Shown: positions 7,928 through 17,418, counted from the first letter of the stretch. The stretch: 64,000 nucleotides of DNA from Candidatus Gastranaerophilales bacterium (GCA_944326425.1 CALVDX010000006.1:1-64000), one strand, 5' to 3'. A program made the numbers and translations. Notes: generated by a model not told the origin, from the sequence alone.

Positions 7928-9304
7928 CTATGAAGCCATAATCTTAATAAGATAAAAGGTCACCAGCGAAAAATAAACAAACAGCCCGATAACATCAATA
8001 GAGGTAGCAATCACAGGCCCTGAAGCAACCGCAGGATCGATTTTAAGCCGTTTTAAGATAAACGGAGTCATAGCGCCGATAATTGCAGCAATCATCATAT
8101 TCAAAGCCATTGCAACCCCTACAATAATCCCGAAAGCAATATTATGCTGCCATCCCATTGTGACAACCGCAACTATAAAACCGAAGAATACACCAATTAA
8201 CAGCCCGACAGCACTTTCTCTGGCTATCTGTTTAAATTGCGAACGCAATGTAATTTGTCCGGTAGAAAGCCCGCGCACCATCAGTGTAATACTTTGTGTT
8301 CCGATATTTCCGCCCAAACCGGCAAGAAGCGGCATAAACACAGCAATAATCGGCAGCGCATCAACTGTGGCAGTAAAATGATTTGCGACCGTAACCGCAA
8401 TAAATTCACCAACAAGTGTAATAAAAAGCCACGGTGTACGCGCCTTTATTGAATTAAAAATATTACCGCTCAGAATATCTTCATCATCACCGGCCAAATC
8501 AACAATAATACCTGATGAAGTATAAATTTCATCCGTTGTTTCTTCTTCAACAATATCCTGCGCATCATCCCATGTTACTATCCCTTTAAGGTGATTGTAC
8601 ATATCAACGACAGGAAGCGCATTAAACTGATATTTCATAAAAACATCAGCAATATAATCCTGATAATCATCAATGTGAAGTTTTACAATATCCTTCTGCA
8701 TTATGTCTTTAATATTTTTATGAATAGGACTTGTAAGCAGATTTCTTAGTGAAAGTACTCCAACCAAATGGTTTTGGCTATCCACAACATAAACATAGTA
8801 CAAATCCATGTTCTCTTTTTCTGCCTTGATTCTTATTGTAGAAAGCACTCCTTCAACATCCATATCTGCATTAACGGTCAAAACAAGCGGGGTCATAATA
8901 CCGCCTGCCGTACTCTCATCGTATTTTAAAAGTTCCCTTACTTCACTTGAAAACTTTTGCGGCAGTTTTTCCAAATACTCGGCACTCTCATCGTCCTCCA
9001 GTTCCCCAAGGACATCGGCCGCATCATCGTGCGGGAGTTTTGAAATAAGTTCCGAGGCTTTTACCGCATCTATATCACCTAATATTTCAACCTGCAACTG
9101 CGGGGGTAAGTATTCAAGAAGTTCTACCGATTTATCTTCATCAATCAGATTAAAACACTCAATACGCTCAGAAGTACCCAAATCCGGAAAAATGTCAGCC
9201 AAATCAGCAGAGTGATACCCGTTGAGTTCTGTTTTTAAAGACTCAATATTATTCTCTGCAACAAGTTCCCTTATTCTGTCCACCGAGTTTTGAATATTCA
9301 GCAT
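7928..9304 (-). CDS. mgtE: MgtE-type magnesium transporter
   Basis: The 458-residue protein has an N-terminal MgtE_N superhelical domain (about 20-125) and two CBS domains (about 133-255; GGIMTPLVLTV and LPVVDMYNHLKGIV). Five membrane helices follow (about 285-455) with PLLAGLGGNIGTQS and SGPVIATSIDVIG, the latter carrying the conserved ion-pathway Asp. It imports Mg2+ through the inner membrane, with gating by Mg2+ bound to the cytoplasmic domains. The length fits the family. No Shine-Dalgarno sequence is present; TATAAT ends 6 nt before the ATG, so the mRNA is predicted to be leaderless. Confidence 0.95.
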   Translation of the reverse strand: MLNIQNSVDRIRELVAENNIESLKTELNGYHSADLADIFPDLGTSERIECFNLIDEDKSVELLEYLPPQLQVEILGDIDAVKASELISKLPHDDAADVLGELEDDESAEYLEKLPQKFSSEVRELLKYDESTAGGIMTPLVLTVNADMDVEGVLSTIRIKAEKENMDLYYVYVVDSQNHLVGVLSLRNLLTSPIHKNIKDIMQKDIVKLHIDDYQDYIADVFMKYQFNALPVVDMYNHLKGIVTWDDAQDIVEEETTDEIYTSSGIIVDLAGDDEDILSGNIFNSIKARTPWLFITLVGEFIAVTVANHFTATVDALPIIAVFMPLLAGLGGNIGTQSITLMVRGLSTGQITLRSQFKQIARESAVGLLIGVFFGFIVAVVTMGWQHNIAFGIIVGVAMALNMMIAAIIGAMTPFILKRLKIDPAVASGPVIATSIDVIGLFVYFSLVTFYLIKIMAS

Positions 9305-9310
9305 AGTTAT

Positions 9311-9316
9311 ATTATA
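9311..9316 (-). promoter_or_regulatory. -10 element of mgtE, leaderless geometry
   Basis: TATAAT on the minus strand ends exactly 6 nt (ATAACT) before the mgtE ATG at 9304. The -35 region is AT-rich and not recognisable. Confidence 0.5.
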
Positions 9317-9370
9317 TATAAAATAAATTTTTTATTCTATAATAGATAAAGATAAAAAATGAGGATTGAT

Positions 9371-11080
9371 ATGATAAAAGATTTATTGCTAAATGACGTA
9401 ACCAGAGGGATTGAAGAAGGATGCAAAGCCGGTCAATTAGGGCAAATGGTATCTGCAGATAATATTACATTAATTGTTGAAAAACCGAAAAATCCTGACT
9501 TTGGTGATTTTGCCGTAAATATTTCATCACTTGCAAGAGAAGCAAAAATGGCGCCGCCAATGATTGCAAACGTCATTGCCGGATATCTTAAATCCGGTGA
9601 TTATACGGTTTCTATAGTAGGCGGATTTATTAATTTTAAAGTTTCGGACAGCCTTCTTGCAAAAAATTTAAAAGAAATCCTTGATAAAAAATCAGAATAC
9701 GGCAGACCGGAGCAAATTAACAAAGAAAAAATCCTCTTAGAATATGTTTCAGCAAACCCGACAGGCCCGTTCCACATCGGTCACGGACGCTGGGCGGCAA
9801 TGGGCAGCGCACTTGCAAACCTGCTTAAGTTTTACGGGCATGAAGTTTATCAGGAATTCTACATAAACGATGCAGGAAGCCAGATTCAAAAACTCGGCAA
9901 CTCTTTAAAAATAAGAATTAAGCAGGAACTCGGAGAAAATATTGACTTTCCGGCAGACGAAGCCGAGCGCAAAAACTACTACCCGGGAGACTATTTAATC
10001 CCCGTTGCAAAGAAATTCCTGTCAGAACACGAACCGACAGAAGATGTAAAAATCCTTTCAGATTATGCAAAAAAAGAAATGGAAGAAAAGCAAAAAGAAC
10101 TACTTGAAGGTTTCAGGGTTCATTTTGACAACTTCTATTCAGAACTCACGCTTCACCAGTCAGGCAAAGTTGATGAATGCGTAAATAAACTCAAAGAGGC
10201 CGGAAAACTTTACGAAAAAGACGGCGCATTATGGTTTAAGTCCTCAGAGTACGGTGATGATCAGGACAGGGTAATTAAAAAAGCTGACAGTTCAAACACA
10301 TACCTTACGGCAGATATTGCCTACCACATTGACAAGCTGCAACGCGGGTATGACAGGCTTATAAATATCTGGGGCGCAGACCACCACGGGTACGTTGCAC
10401 GGGTTAAGGCTTCTATTGAAGCCCTCGGCTATGACCCGAACAAACTTGAAATCCTTTTAGGACAGCTTGTTAACCTCGTAATTAACGGCGAAGAAGTCCG
10501 GATGGGCAAACGTAAAAACATGGTTACACTTGACGACCTGATTGAAGAAGTAGGGGTTGACGCAACGCGTTTCTGGATGGAAATGAGAAATATTGATACA
10601 ACTCTTGATTTTGATATCGAACTTGCAAAGCGCTCAACAGATGAAAACCCTGTTTTCTACGTTCAATACGCTTATGCAAGAGCCTGCTCTATCCTAAGAA
10701 ACGCAATAAGCGAAAAACTCAACCCTGATAACGGAGAAAAATCTCCCGCTCCGATGAGTGAAAAAGAACTTGAAGAATTGAAAAACAATTTTGACCTGTC
10801 TTTAATGGACGGCAGAGTGACAGAAGGGCGCAAACTTCTGTTAAAACTTGAAGAATTTAAATCAGTCATCGCACTATCTGCGCAAAACAGGACAGTTTAC
10901 ACAATCTGCCGTTATGTTCAGGAACTTGCAGCAGAATTTCACTCTTTCTATAATGCAAACCGTGTAATCTCTGATGATAAAGATCTTATGAAATCAAGAC
11001 TTGCATTAATTGAAGGGGTAAGACAGGTGCTTGCAAACGCGCTTGATATTTTACAGGTAACAGCGCCTGAAAGAATGTAA
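9371..11080 (+). CDS. argS: Arginyl-tRNA synthetase
   Basis: This class I synthetase has an N-terminal Arg-tRNA additional domain (about 1-95), a Rossmann catalytic core with VSANPTGPFHIGHG, and RMGKRKNMVTLDDLIEEVG in place of a canonical KMSKS loop, as is common in ArgRS. A C-terminal DALR helical domain (from about 440) binds the anticodon stem. I start at the ATG at 9371 (569 residues). GAGG lies 6 nt before it, whereas the ATG at 9359 merely overlaps that ribosome binding site. It charges tRNA-Arg in the cytoplasm. It is transcribed divergently from mgtE. Confidence 0.97.
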   Translation: MIKDLLLNDVTRGIEEGCKAGQLGQMVSADNITLIVEKPKNPDFGDFAVNISSLAREAKMAPPMIANVIAGYLKSGDYTVSIVGGFINFKVSDSLLAKNLKEILDKKSEYGRPEQINKEKILLEYVSANPTGPFHIGHGRWAAMGSALANLLKFYGHEVYQEFYINDAGSQIQKLGNSLKIRIKQELGENIDFPADEAERKNYYPGDYLIPVAKKFLSEHEPTEDVKILSDYAKKEMEEKQKELLEGFRVHFDNFYSELTLHQSGKVDECVNKLKEAGKLYEKDGALWFKSSEYGDDQDRVIKKADSSNTYLTADIAYHIDKLQRGYDRLINIWGADHHGYVARVKASIEALGYDPNKLEILLGQLVNLVINGEEVRMGKRKNMVTLDDLIEEVGVDATRFWMEMRNIDTTLDFDIELAKRSTDENPVFYVQYAYARACSILRNAISEKLNPDNGEKSPAPMSEKELEELKNNFDLSLMDGRVTEGRKLLLKLEEFKSVIALSAQNRTVYTICRYVQELAAEFHSFYNANRVISDDKDLMKSRLALIEGVRQVLANALDILQVTAPERM

Positions 11081-11177
11081 TTATAATCAGCATCTGCCGG
11101 TATAGAACATTTATCGGCAGCATTACTTCTATATTTATTACCGGAGCCTGTTTATTTATATTTATTTTTGGAGTATA

Positions 11178-11197
11178 ACTAATCTATAGGAATTAGT
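11178..11197 (+). promoter_or_regulatory. pheT leader hairpin
   Basis: ACTAAT (11178-11183) pairs with ATTAGT (11192-11197) across an 8-nt loop. It is followed by ATACGAGAGGA, the pheT ribosome binding site. It matches the hairpin-before-RBS layout seen at several genes in this window. Confidence 0.35.
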
Positions 11198-11215
11198 ATA
11201 CGAGAGGATATAAAA

Positions 11216-13711
11216 ATGCAGGTTGCTATAAGCTGGTTAAATGAATTTGTAGACTTAACAGATAAAACTCCGGAAGAAATCGCCCACGAACTTACGATGA
11301 GCGGTCTGGAGGTTGAAGAAATCGAAGAAATAAAACCAAAGTTCACAAACATAGTAACTGCAAGGATTGAAAAAATAGACCAACACCCTAATGCCGATAA
11401 ACTTCACCTTGTAACAATTAGGAACGGTTCAGGATTAAAAACGGTCGTTTGCGGCGCTCAAAATATTGCAGAAGGTCAGATTATCCCTTATGCTTCTGTC
11501 GGAAGCAATGTTCTCAACCGTAAAACCGGCGAACTGTTTACGCTTACTCCTGCTGTTATAAGAGGGGTTGAATCTCAGGGAATGCTCTGTTCTGCTGATG
11601 AACTTGGGGTTGATGACAGGAATTATCAGGAAGAGGATGGCATCCTGATTCTTAACAGAATTTTTCCTGACGTCAAAATTGGTGAGGATGTAGAAAAAGT
11701 TCTCGGATTTAACAATGATGTAGTTCTTCACGTTGCACCAACCGCAAACCGCGGAGACGAAATGTCCGTAATTGGTATTGCAAGAGAACTTTGTGCACTA
11801 TTTGATAAACCGTTAAAGCAAAACTATGTCAAACCAGATGAAACTATACCAAATAAAGGTTTTGAAGTAGAAATAATAGATGAAGAACCCTGCAAATATT
11901 ACTCTATTGCCGTCTTAAAGGATATAAAAATCAAGCCGTCTCCTGATTGGATGCAGCAAAGACTTCTTACATCAGGCATTCGCGCAATAAACAATGTAGT
12001 CGATATTACAAACTATGTTCTTCTGGAATACGGGACACCGCTCCATGCTTTTGATTATGATAAACTTGACGGTTATCTGTCCGTAAGATATGCACATCCT
12101 GGCGAAAAACTGGTGACTCTGGATGAGGTTGAACGTGAATTAACATCAGAATCAGTTGTAATTGCAACTAGAAAAGAGGCCGTGTGTCTTGGCGGCGTAT
12201 TTGGCGGGGCAAATTCCGAGATTGATGAAAACTCCAAGAACCTCGCACTTGAGGCTGCATATTTTACCCCTGCAACAAACCGGAAGAGTGCAAGGAGTGT
12301 AGGCTATCGCTCAGAAGCCTGCGCCCGTTTTGAACGCGGGGTAGACCGTTTGGCGGTCAAATCAGGACTTCAAAGAGCTATCAATCTGCTTGTTGAATAC
12401 GCAGATGCAAAAGTTGAATGTGTTACCTCCACAGGCTCCGCCGATTATGAACCGATAAATATTACATTAAGATTCAGCGAAATTAAAAGACTTCTCGGCT
12501 GTGATATAGAGCAGGAGAAATGTATAAGCATACTTGAAAAACTCGGTTTCAGGTTATTAGGCAAAAATGATGCAGCTGCAAGAATTGAAGTTCCGTCATT
12601 CAGAGCTGATGATGTTACAAGAGAAGTTGATTTAATCGAAGAAATTGCAAGGATTAACGGGTATGACAAAATCACCCCGACACTTCCTGCAAAATCTGCA
12701 ACTCCGGTTATTTCAACGGAAGAAAAAATTATTAAGAAGGTAAGAACAATAATGTCCGCCTCCGGTTTTGATGAGGCTGTCACAACCTCCCTGATAGGCG
12801 AGCCGTTATTAAACCAGTTTGGCATAAAGTTTGACAGTGAAAATGCAATCTACGTAGAAAATCCGCAAAGCGAGGACTACACAATGCTCCGCCAGACACT
12901 TGCAGCTAATATGCTTAACTGCTTGAAATATAACTGGGATAACGGGCAAAAAACGTTGTGGTTTTACGAACTGGGTAAAACTTACCTTAAAACAGCACTT
13001 GCAGACACTAAAAATGCCGGAGTGAAAGAACGCCAGGTTCTTTCCGGTGTGATGTGCGGAAATAAAGAAAACAGAAAATGGAGTTCTAACACCTCCAAAA
13101 TTAATCAGAACATTGATTTTTATTCAATAAAAGGTACCGTTGATAAGATTTTGGCAGAGTTGAGCCTTGATAAAAGAGTAAAATACCAGCTTCTTGCAGA
13201 ATCTCCACTTGCAGACTCTCATTCAACACTTCACCCGTATAAAACCGCTGTTCTGACACTTCTAGGCAAGCAGCCGCAAATTATCGGTTATTACGGGGAA
13301 ATCCATCCGGAACTTTTAAATAAACTCAAAATTAACCAGCCGGCATATATATTCAAACTCGATTTGGATGCAATGATTGCTGCTGTTAACGAAACAGTTG
13401 CCAGATACAAAAGACTTCCGCAATTCCCGGAAGTTCAAAGAGATTTGGCAGTAATCATTCCGGACAGCTATCCCTGGGCAGAACTTGAAAAACTCGTTAA
13501 GAAAGGTGTTGCTAACAACTTGTTTAACGGCTGCGAAATATTTGATGTTTACCAGGGCGAGCATGTCGATGCAGGGTTTAAAAGCGTTGCATTCCGTGTT
13601 AAAATGCAGGATACGGCACAAACACTCACTGATGACGTCATCGAACAACAAATGGCTAATATCCGTTCCGTTATTAAGAAGAATATTTCTGAAGCAAGCT
13701 TTAGGGAATAA
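11216..13711 (+). CDS. pheT: Phenylalanyl-tRNA synthetase beta subunit
   Basis: The 831-residue protein is full length. It has a tRNA-binding OB domain (about 40-155; HPNADKLHLVTI, VCGAQNI), a B3/B4 editing domain (about 215-385), a B5 domain (about 405-480; DDVTREVDLIEEIARINGYD), the catalytic-like core, and a C-terminal ferredoxin-fold anticodon-binding domain (about 735-830; LPQFPEVQRDLAVII). It forms the (alpha-beta)2 enzyme that charges tRNA-Phe. pheS is not next to it, although it usually is, so the alpha subunit must be encoded elsewhere. A secreted SH3-like protein gene follows after 2 nt and is probably in the same transcript. Confidence 0.97.
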   Translation: MQVAISWLNEFVDLTDKTPEEIAHELTMSGLEVEEIEEIKPKFTNIVTARIEKIDQHPNADKLHLVTIRNGSGLKTVVCGAQNIAEGQIIPYASVGSNVLNRKTGELFTLTPAVIRGVESQGMLCSADELGVDDRNYQEEDGILILNRIFPDVKIGEDVEKVLGFNNDVVLHVAPTANRGDEMSVIGIARELCALFDKPLKQNYVKPDETIPNKGFEVEIIDEEPCKYYSIAVLKDIKIKPSPDWMQQRLLTSGIRAINNVVDITNYVLLEYGTPLHAFDYDKLDGYLSVRYAHPGEKLVTLDEVERELTSESVVIATRKEAVCLGGVFGGANSEIDENSKNLALEAAYFTPATNRKSARSVGYRSEACARFERGVDRLAVKSGLQRAINLLVEYADAKVECVTSTGSADYEPINITLRFSEIKRLLGCDIEQEKCISILEKLGFRLLGKNDAAARIEVPSFRADDVTREVDLIEEIARINGYDKITPTLPAKSATPVISTEEKIIKKVRTIMSASGFDEAVTTSLIGEPLLNQFGIKFDSENAIYVENPQSEDYTMLRQTLAANMLNCLKYNWDNGQKTLWFYELGKTYLKTALADTKNAGVKERQVLSGVMCGNKENRKWSSNTSKINQNIDFYSIKGTVDKILAELSLDKRVKYQLLAESPLADSHSTLHPYKTAVLTLLGKQPQIIGYYGEIHPELLNKLKINQPAYIFKLDLDAMIAAVNETVARYKRLPQFPEVQRDLAVIIPDSYPWAELEKLVKKGVANNLFNGCEIFDVYQGEHVDAGFKSVAFRVKMQDTAQTLTDDVIEQQMANIRSVIKKNISEASFRE

Positions 13712-13713
13712 TT

Positions 13714-14340
13714 ATGAAGAAAAAATTACTAACGCTAATAATTTGTATAATGACTGCACTTGCAGTCAAGGCGAATTATATGCCTTTCTACTCTGATGCA
13801 ATACCTAACGAGGCACTCGGAGTCTATCAAACAGTAGGAGAAATTAAAGTCTACGAGTCCCCGCAGGATAATGCAAAAGAAAAATTCTGTTTAAAAATAG
13901 ATTATAATCAGGATATGCCTGACGGTGTATTTGCAGCTTTTGTTCCTGAGAAACAGCTTTCCTTTCTTTATGTAACAGATGTAGGCGAAGGCTGGGTTGA
14001 AGTATTATACGATAAAAACAATAATCTTAAAGGCTGGATTAAGCTTTCAGACCCGTTCCTGTTTAATTCCTGGATGACTTTTTACAACCTCTACGGGCGT
14101 AAATACGGGCTAAAGCTGATGAAGGATTTGCCATCTGATTATAAAGTCTTAAAGTCCGCTCCGGAGGATGATGCACAGGTGGTCTCCCGTATTAATTACC
14201 CGACAAAAATTAATTTAACAGCACTCCGCGGAAACTGGGCGCTTGTCTCTGTTCTAGATATGGATAAAACCCCGAAAACCGGCTATTTAAAATGGCGCAG
14301 CGCAAATGGTGAGATATACGCCTTCCCTGAAATAAAGTAG
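13714..14340 (+). CDS. Secreted SH3-like protein
   Basis: The 208-residue product has a clear signal peptide (MKKKLLTLIICIMTALAVKA, cleavage near residue 20). Two beta-rich segments follow that resemble bacterial SH3-like modules (GWVEVLYDKNNNLKGWIKL near 90-110 and NWALVSVLDMDKTPKTGYLKW near 175-195). Such modules often bind cell wall or other envelope components. It begins 2 nt after pheT and is followed by a terminator, so it is the last gene of the pheT transcript. The linkage to pheT is not functionally obvious. The domain call is moderate and the substrate is unknown. Confidence 0.65.
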   Translation: MKKKLLTLIICIMTALAVKANYMPFYSDAIPNEALGVYQTVGEIKVYESPQDNAKEKFCLKIDYNQDMPDGVFAAFVPEKQLSFLYVTDVGEGWVEVLYDKNNNLKGWIKLSDPFLFNSWMTFYNLYGRKYGLKLMKDLPSDYKVLKSAPEDDAQVVSRINYPTKINLTALRGNWALVSVLDMDKTPKTGYLKWRSANGEIYAFPEIK

Positions 14341-14360
14341 ATTTAAAATTCAAATAATAA

Positions 14361-14400
14361 TAAACTGCCTTATCATTAAAAAACTAAGGCAGTTTATTTA
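14361..14400 (+). terminator. Rho-independent terminator
   Basis: The 12-bp stem TAAACTGCCTTA (14361-14372) / TAAGGCAGTTTA (14385-14396) is followed by a short T-rich run. It ends the pheT transcript. Confidence 0.8.
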
Positions 14401-14568
14401 GTACAGCAGTACTTTTTTAGTAAGTTTTTACATTTTTTCTATGCTATGACTACAATACAGCCTTTTGTAAATATTTGTAAATAATCAGTTAAAAACCCTA
14501 AAGTTTTTCAAAAAATTGCCGATAGTATTATTACTAAATAACTCTAGATGAATAGGAAAGGATATGAT

Positions 14569-14727
14569 ATGCAGATTAATGACCAAGCGCTTATGAGTAT
14601 TGTCGATTTAGCAAAGGAGAACAAAGAAGTGAGTGAACAAAATAGTAATTTGGGATGTGAATTAGATTTCTTTTTTAACAATGTAATGGATACCGTAGTA
14701 GAGTTTTTTGAACTCGAAAAGGTATAA
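14569..14727 (+). CDS. Small 52-residue protein of unknown function
   Basis: The frame starts MQINDQALMSIVDLAKENKE and ends EFFELEKV. AGGAAAGGAT lies directly upstream at a suitable distance, and a terminator follows 50 nt downstream, giving it the layout of a true monocistronic gene. It is acidic and helical, with a short Phe-rich stretch but no clear membrane segment. No family is recognised. Confidence 0.55.
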   Translation: MQINDQALMSIVDLAKENKEVSEQNSNLGCELDFFFNNVMDTVVEFFELEKV

Positions 14728-14777
14728 ATAACCCTCTCCCCCCCTTCATACAACTTTCACAATTAATTATTTACCCC

Positions 14778-14804
14778 GGACCGGAATTGACCGGTCCTTT
14801 TTAT
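14778..14804 (+). terminator. Rho-independent terminator
   Basis: The GGACCGG / CCGGTCC stem (14778-14784, 14791-14797) with a 6-nt loop is followed by TTTTTATT. Confidence 0.8.
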
Positions 14805-14922
14805 TGCTTATCTTTCCTTTATTATTATAAATAAGTAAGAATATTGAGAATTCTGGCAACTTATCAAGCTATTTGCGTAAAACGACTGCCGGTTTGATGC
14901 TTTTTAACAGGAAATTGAGTAT

Positions 14923-15087
14923 TTACGAAAAACTATATTTCGTTGTTAGTTCACCATTTGGTAATTCAAAAATTATCTTGCCGTTTATGCAATAAACGTT
15001 TGGAATACCTTTTTTTCGATTATTTTCTTGAGCTTTTTTTATTGCTCTGTTTCCAAGTCTTAAAAGTTTTTCAGATAATTCTGTCAT
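14923..15087 (-). CDS. Small partner (antitoxin-like) of a zeta-type kinase
   Basis: The 54-residue protein begins MTELSEKLLRLGNRAIKKAQ and continues KKGIPNVYCINGKIIFELPN. This is a helix-then-beta-hairpin layout that I associate with small proteins encoded next to zeta-toxin-like kinases. Its ATG overlaps the kinase stop codon (TAATG), so the two genes are translationally coupled. Its frame is intact although the kinase frame is broken. Whether it neutralises the kinase is inference from gene order only. Confidence 0.55.
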   Translation of the reverse strand: MTELSEKLLRLGNRAIKKAQENNRKKGIPNVYCINGKIIFELPNGELTTKYSFS

Positions 15088-15655
15088 TATTCAAAATCCT
15101 TTATAAACTCATTATATAAATTTTCGCCGAATATTTCAATCTTATTATCAGCACATTGAGCGACTAAAATATATTCCGTTGTTCCGTTATAGAATAAATG
15201 CCATTCATCCACTAGATCTTTATAAATATTCCAAAAATTTTCTTTGCTCCTGTGAAAACGTCTTATAATATCACCTTTAGGAATATCATGTCCGCCATTT
15301 AATACCCTGATTTTTATTCTGTTTTCACATAAAGTTGGGTTATCAAGATAAGAATAGATTAAAACAACAAAATATCCTAAATCTTTAGCTTTTTTAATAG
15401 TCTTTATATGATTTTTGCCAGATAAAGTTGTTTCAATCGCAAAAGATTTTTCGCTGTTTAGTAGCTCTTCAAGTCTTTTTAAAACAATTTTACCGGCTTT
15501 AATTTTCACGCTTTCAATACTTTCGGGCAAATTTCTTTTGCCACTTCATCTGCATTTAAAAAATCTAAATTTTCTGATGGTAAAAGTTCACTTGCCAATG
15601 TGCTTTTACCACTTCCGTTTGCTCCTGCAATTATGTATAAAATCTTATTTTGCAT
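15087..15655 (-). pseudogene. Zeta-toxin-like P-loop kinase, frameshifted
   Basis: The start region (ATG at 15655) encodes MQNKILYIIAGANGSGKSTL, with an AGANGSGKST P-loop, and runs to FLNADEVAKEICP. It then shifts by one base near 15524 in a CCC run. The second frame continues ESIESVKIKAGKIVLKRLEE and ends at 15087. Joined by one added base, the product would be about 189 residues and match predicted ABC-type ATPases / zeta toxins (COG4185-like), with ETTLSGKNH and a C-terminal IPKGDIIRRFHRS. These kinases phosphorylate cell-wall sugar nucleotides in known toxins. As written the gene is broken. A sequencing error or slippage cannot be excluded. Confidence 0.75.
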
Positions 15656-15795
15656 ATTTGTATCTTAACATAAATATATAGAAAATTAAGTTTGGGTAGC
15701 CTCTTTACAAGCTTATTAGGCAGGTATGCCTGAGCGGCAGCTTATTGTACATACAACAAACCGGTATTAAACCTTACCCCTTTACCCCCTGCCCT

Positions 15796-16911
15796 CTAGC
15801 GCACGTACACGCGCGGAAGGCGGACTTTCAGCCTGCAGGTCAATTCATAATTAATAGTACCAAGGATATTCGCCCAATTATCAATGGTTAAATCATCGTT
15901 CAGCAGTTCTATAATATCGCCCGTCTTTGCCTCAAGCCCTGTAATATCAAACATCATCTGATCCATTGTTATATTCCCGACCTGTTTGACTTTATGCCCG
16001 TTTAAACTTCCGTAAATTTTGTTGCTCAAACTTCTGGACACACCGTCAGCATACCCTATCGGGATTGTAGCGATTTTTGTATCCTTATCAGCAATATATG
16101 TATACCCGTAACTTACACCGTCACCGGCTTTTATATCGTGGATATTGGTTATTCTGCCTTTCAGCCCCATAATCGGTTTTAAGCCTTCAATCTTATGCGC
16201 GGACGGCGCCAAATCAGGATACAAACCGTAGAGCGCAATTCCTGCGCGCACCATATCTGATTGAACATCGTAAGTCATTAAGCCTGCAGTATTCAGGATA
16301 TGCAATATCAGGCCCTGAGTGTCGATTTTAGAAACAACTCTGTTCCAAATATTTATTTGTTTTTGTGTTTTTTCTTCATCCTCGGCATTTGCAAGATGGG
16401 TAAAAATCCCTTTCAATTCAACCGCTTCGGAATTTTTCACACGGTTAATAAAATCAAGCGCACGCTGCTCGGAAATCCCGATTCTGTTCATGCCGGTATC
16501 AAGTTTGATATGGGCTTTTGTTTTAATTCCCTGGCGTGAATAGAGTTCTTCGCAGGCTTTTAAGTGTTCATCCGTAAACAGCGGGATTTGAATATCATTT
16601 TTAACAGCCGTTTCTATTGCCCAGGCAGGAACCGAACCAAGAACCAGAATAGGGAGTTTAATTTTTGCCTTCCTCAAATCAAGCCCTTCATCAACGGACG
16701 CAACCCCGAGGGTATAAACGCCCGATGCCGCAAGTATCGGCGCGCACATCGTCGCCCCGTGCCCGTATGCGTCTGCCTTAATAACCGCAAGGATTTTCTT
16801 ATCCGCCGGCAGGCTGCTTTTGATACGCTCAATATTATCCGCAAGCCTGCTTAAATTAATCTCCACCCACGCATCTCTGTGTATATTTGCGTTTGATTCC
16901 CTTATGTCCAT
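15796..16911 (-). CDS. alr: Alanine racemase
   Basis: The 371-residue protein is full length. The PLP lysine lies in AVIKADAYGHG (residue about 45), with the TIM-barrel motif THLANAED and the conserved Tyr region GDGVSYGYTY in the C-terminal beta domain. It interconverts L- and D-alanine for peptidoglycan synthesis in the cytoplasm. TATAAT ends 6 nt before the ATG and no Shine-Dalgarno sequence is seen, so a leaderless mRNA is predicted. A CAGGGGGTAAA sequence just past its stop resembles the start of the dispersed 55-bp repeat. Confidence 0.97.
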   Translation of the reverse strand: MDIRESNANIHRDAWVEINLSRLADNIERIKSSLPADKKILAVIKADAYGHGATMCAPILAASGVYTLGVASVDEGLDLRKAKIKLPILVLGSVPAWAIETAVKNDIQIPLFTDEHLKACEELYSRQGIKTKAHIKLDTGMNRIGISEQRALDFINRVKNSEAVELKGIFTHLANAEDEEKTQKQINIWNRVVSKIDTQGLILHILNTAGLMTYDVQSDMVRAGIALYGLYPDLAPSAHKIEGLKPIMGLKGRITNIHDIKAGDGVSYGYTYIADKDTKIATIPIGYADGVSRSLSNKIYGSLNGHKVKQVGNITMDQMMFDITGLEAKTGDIIELLNDDLTIDNWANILGTINYELTCRLKVRLPRVYVR

Positions 16912-16917
16912 ATCTAA

Positions 16918-16923
16918 ATTATA
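16918..16923 (-). promoter_or_regulatory. -10 element of alr, leaderless geometry
   Basis: TATAAT on the minus strand, then TTAGAT, then the alr ATG at 16911. No ribosome binding site lies between. Confidence 0.5.
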
Positions 16924-16972
16924 CTAAAAAAATGAGGATGCGGAAAAATAAAAAATATGATATTATACAGCT

Positions 16973-17280
16973 ATGATGAATGATAAGATATATACCATTG
17001 ACGAAATAAAACAGATAATCCATAACAGTATGGATTATTTTAGAGAGAAGTTTTCTGTAGACAAATTTTTATTATTTGGTTCTTATGCAAAAAACATCCG
17101 ACAGCAAGCAGTAATATAGACCTGCTTGTAAGTTTCACAAATCCCATAGACATGTTTGATTTTATGGACTTACAAGAGTATCTCTCCGCGCTGTTTGGCA
17201 AAAAAATTGATTTAGGCACAACTAATAGTTTGAAAACTTTTATAAAAGACAAAATCCTGAAGGAAGCAATAACTTTATGA
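16973..17280 (+). pseudogene. MntA-like minimal nucleotidyltransferase, frameshifted
   Basis: The frame from ATG 16973 reads through KFLLFGSYAKN, the GSxxx motif of minimal nucleotidyltransferases, then hits a stop. The continuation SSNIDLLVSFTNPIDMFDFM to a stop at 17280 lies one base out of frame. The shift maps to a run of six A's near 17090-17096. One extra A would restore the frame. The usual S-D-x-D site reads SNID, so the first metal-binding Asp is also lost. In MntA/HepT (HEPN-MNT) systems this enzyme AMPylates the HepT toxin. TATTAT ends 6 nt before the ATG. Confidence 0.75.
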
Positions 17281-17365
17281 AATTGTATGGAAAACTATTC
17301 AAGACAGGCTCCCGCAGTTTAGCATTGAAATCAAAAAACTTATCGATGAGCATAAACATTCTTAA
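17273..17365 (+). pseudogene. HepT (DUF86/HEPN toxin) C-terminal remnant
   Basis: Directly after and partly overlapping the MntA remnant, a third frame reads EIVWKTIQDRLPQF followed by a short helix and stop at 17365. This matches the end of HepT/DUF86 proteins, where a W-x-I-x-x-x-LP segment is usual. The whole catalytic part with the Rx4-6H motif is missing, so a deletion has fused the end of the antitoxin gene to the tail of the toxin gene. Confidence 0.6.
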
Positions 17366-17418
17366 CACAACCCGAACTTATACTATTTAATTTGAAATAC
17401 AGCAACACCCACTAATCC

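Noticed and set aside
15087-15655. Programmed ribosomal frameshifting in the kinase gene
   Set aside because: No slippery heptamer, downstream pseudoknot or internal SD was evident at the junction; a simple base loss is the simpler reading.
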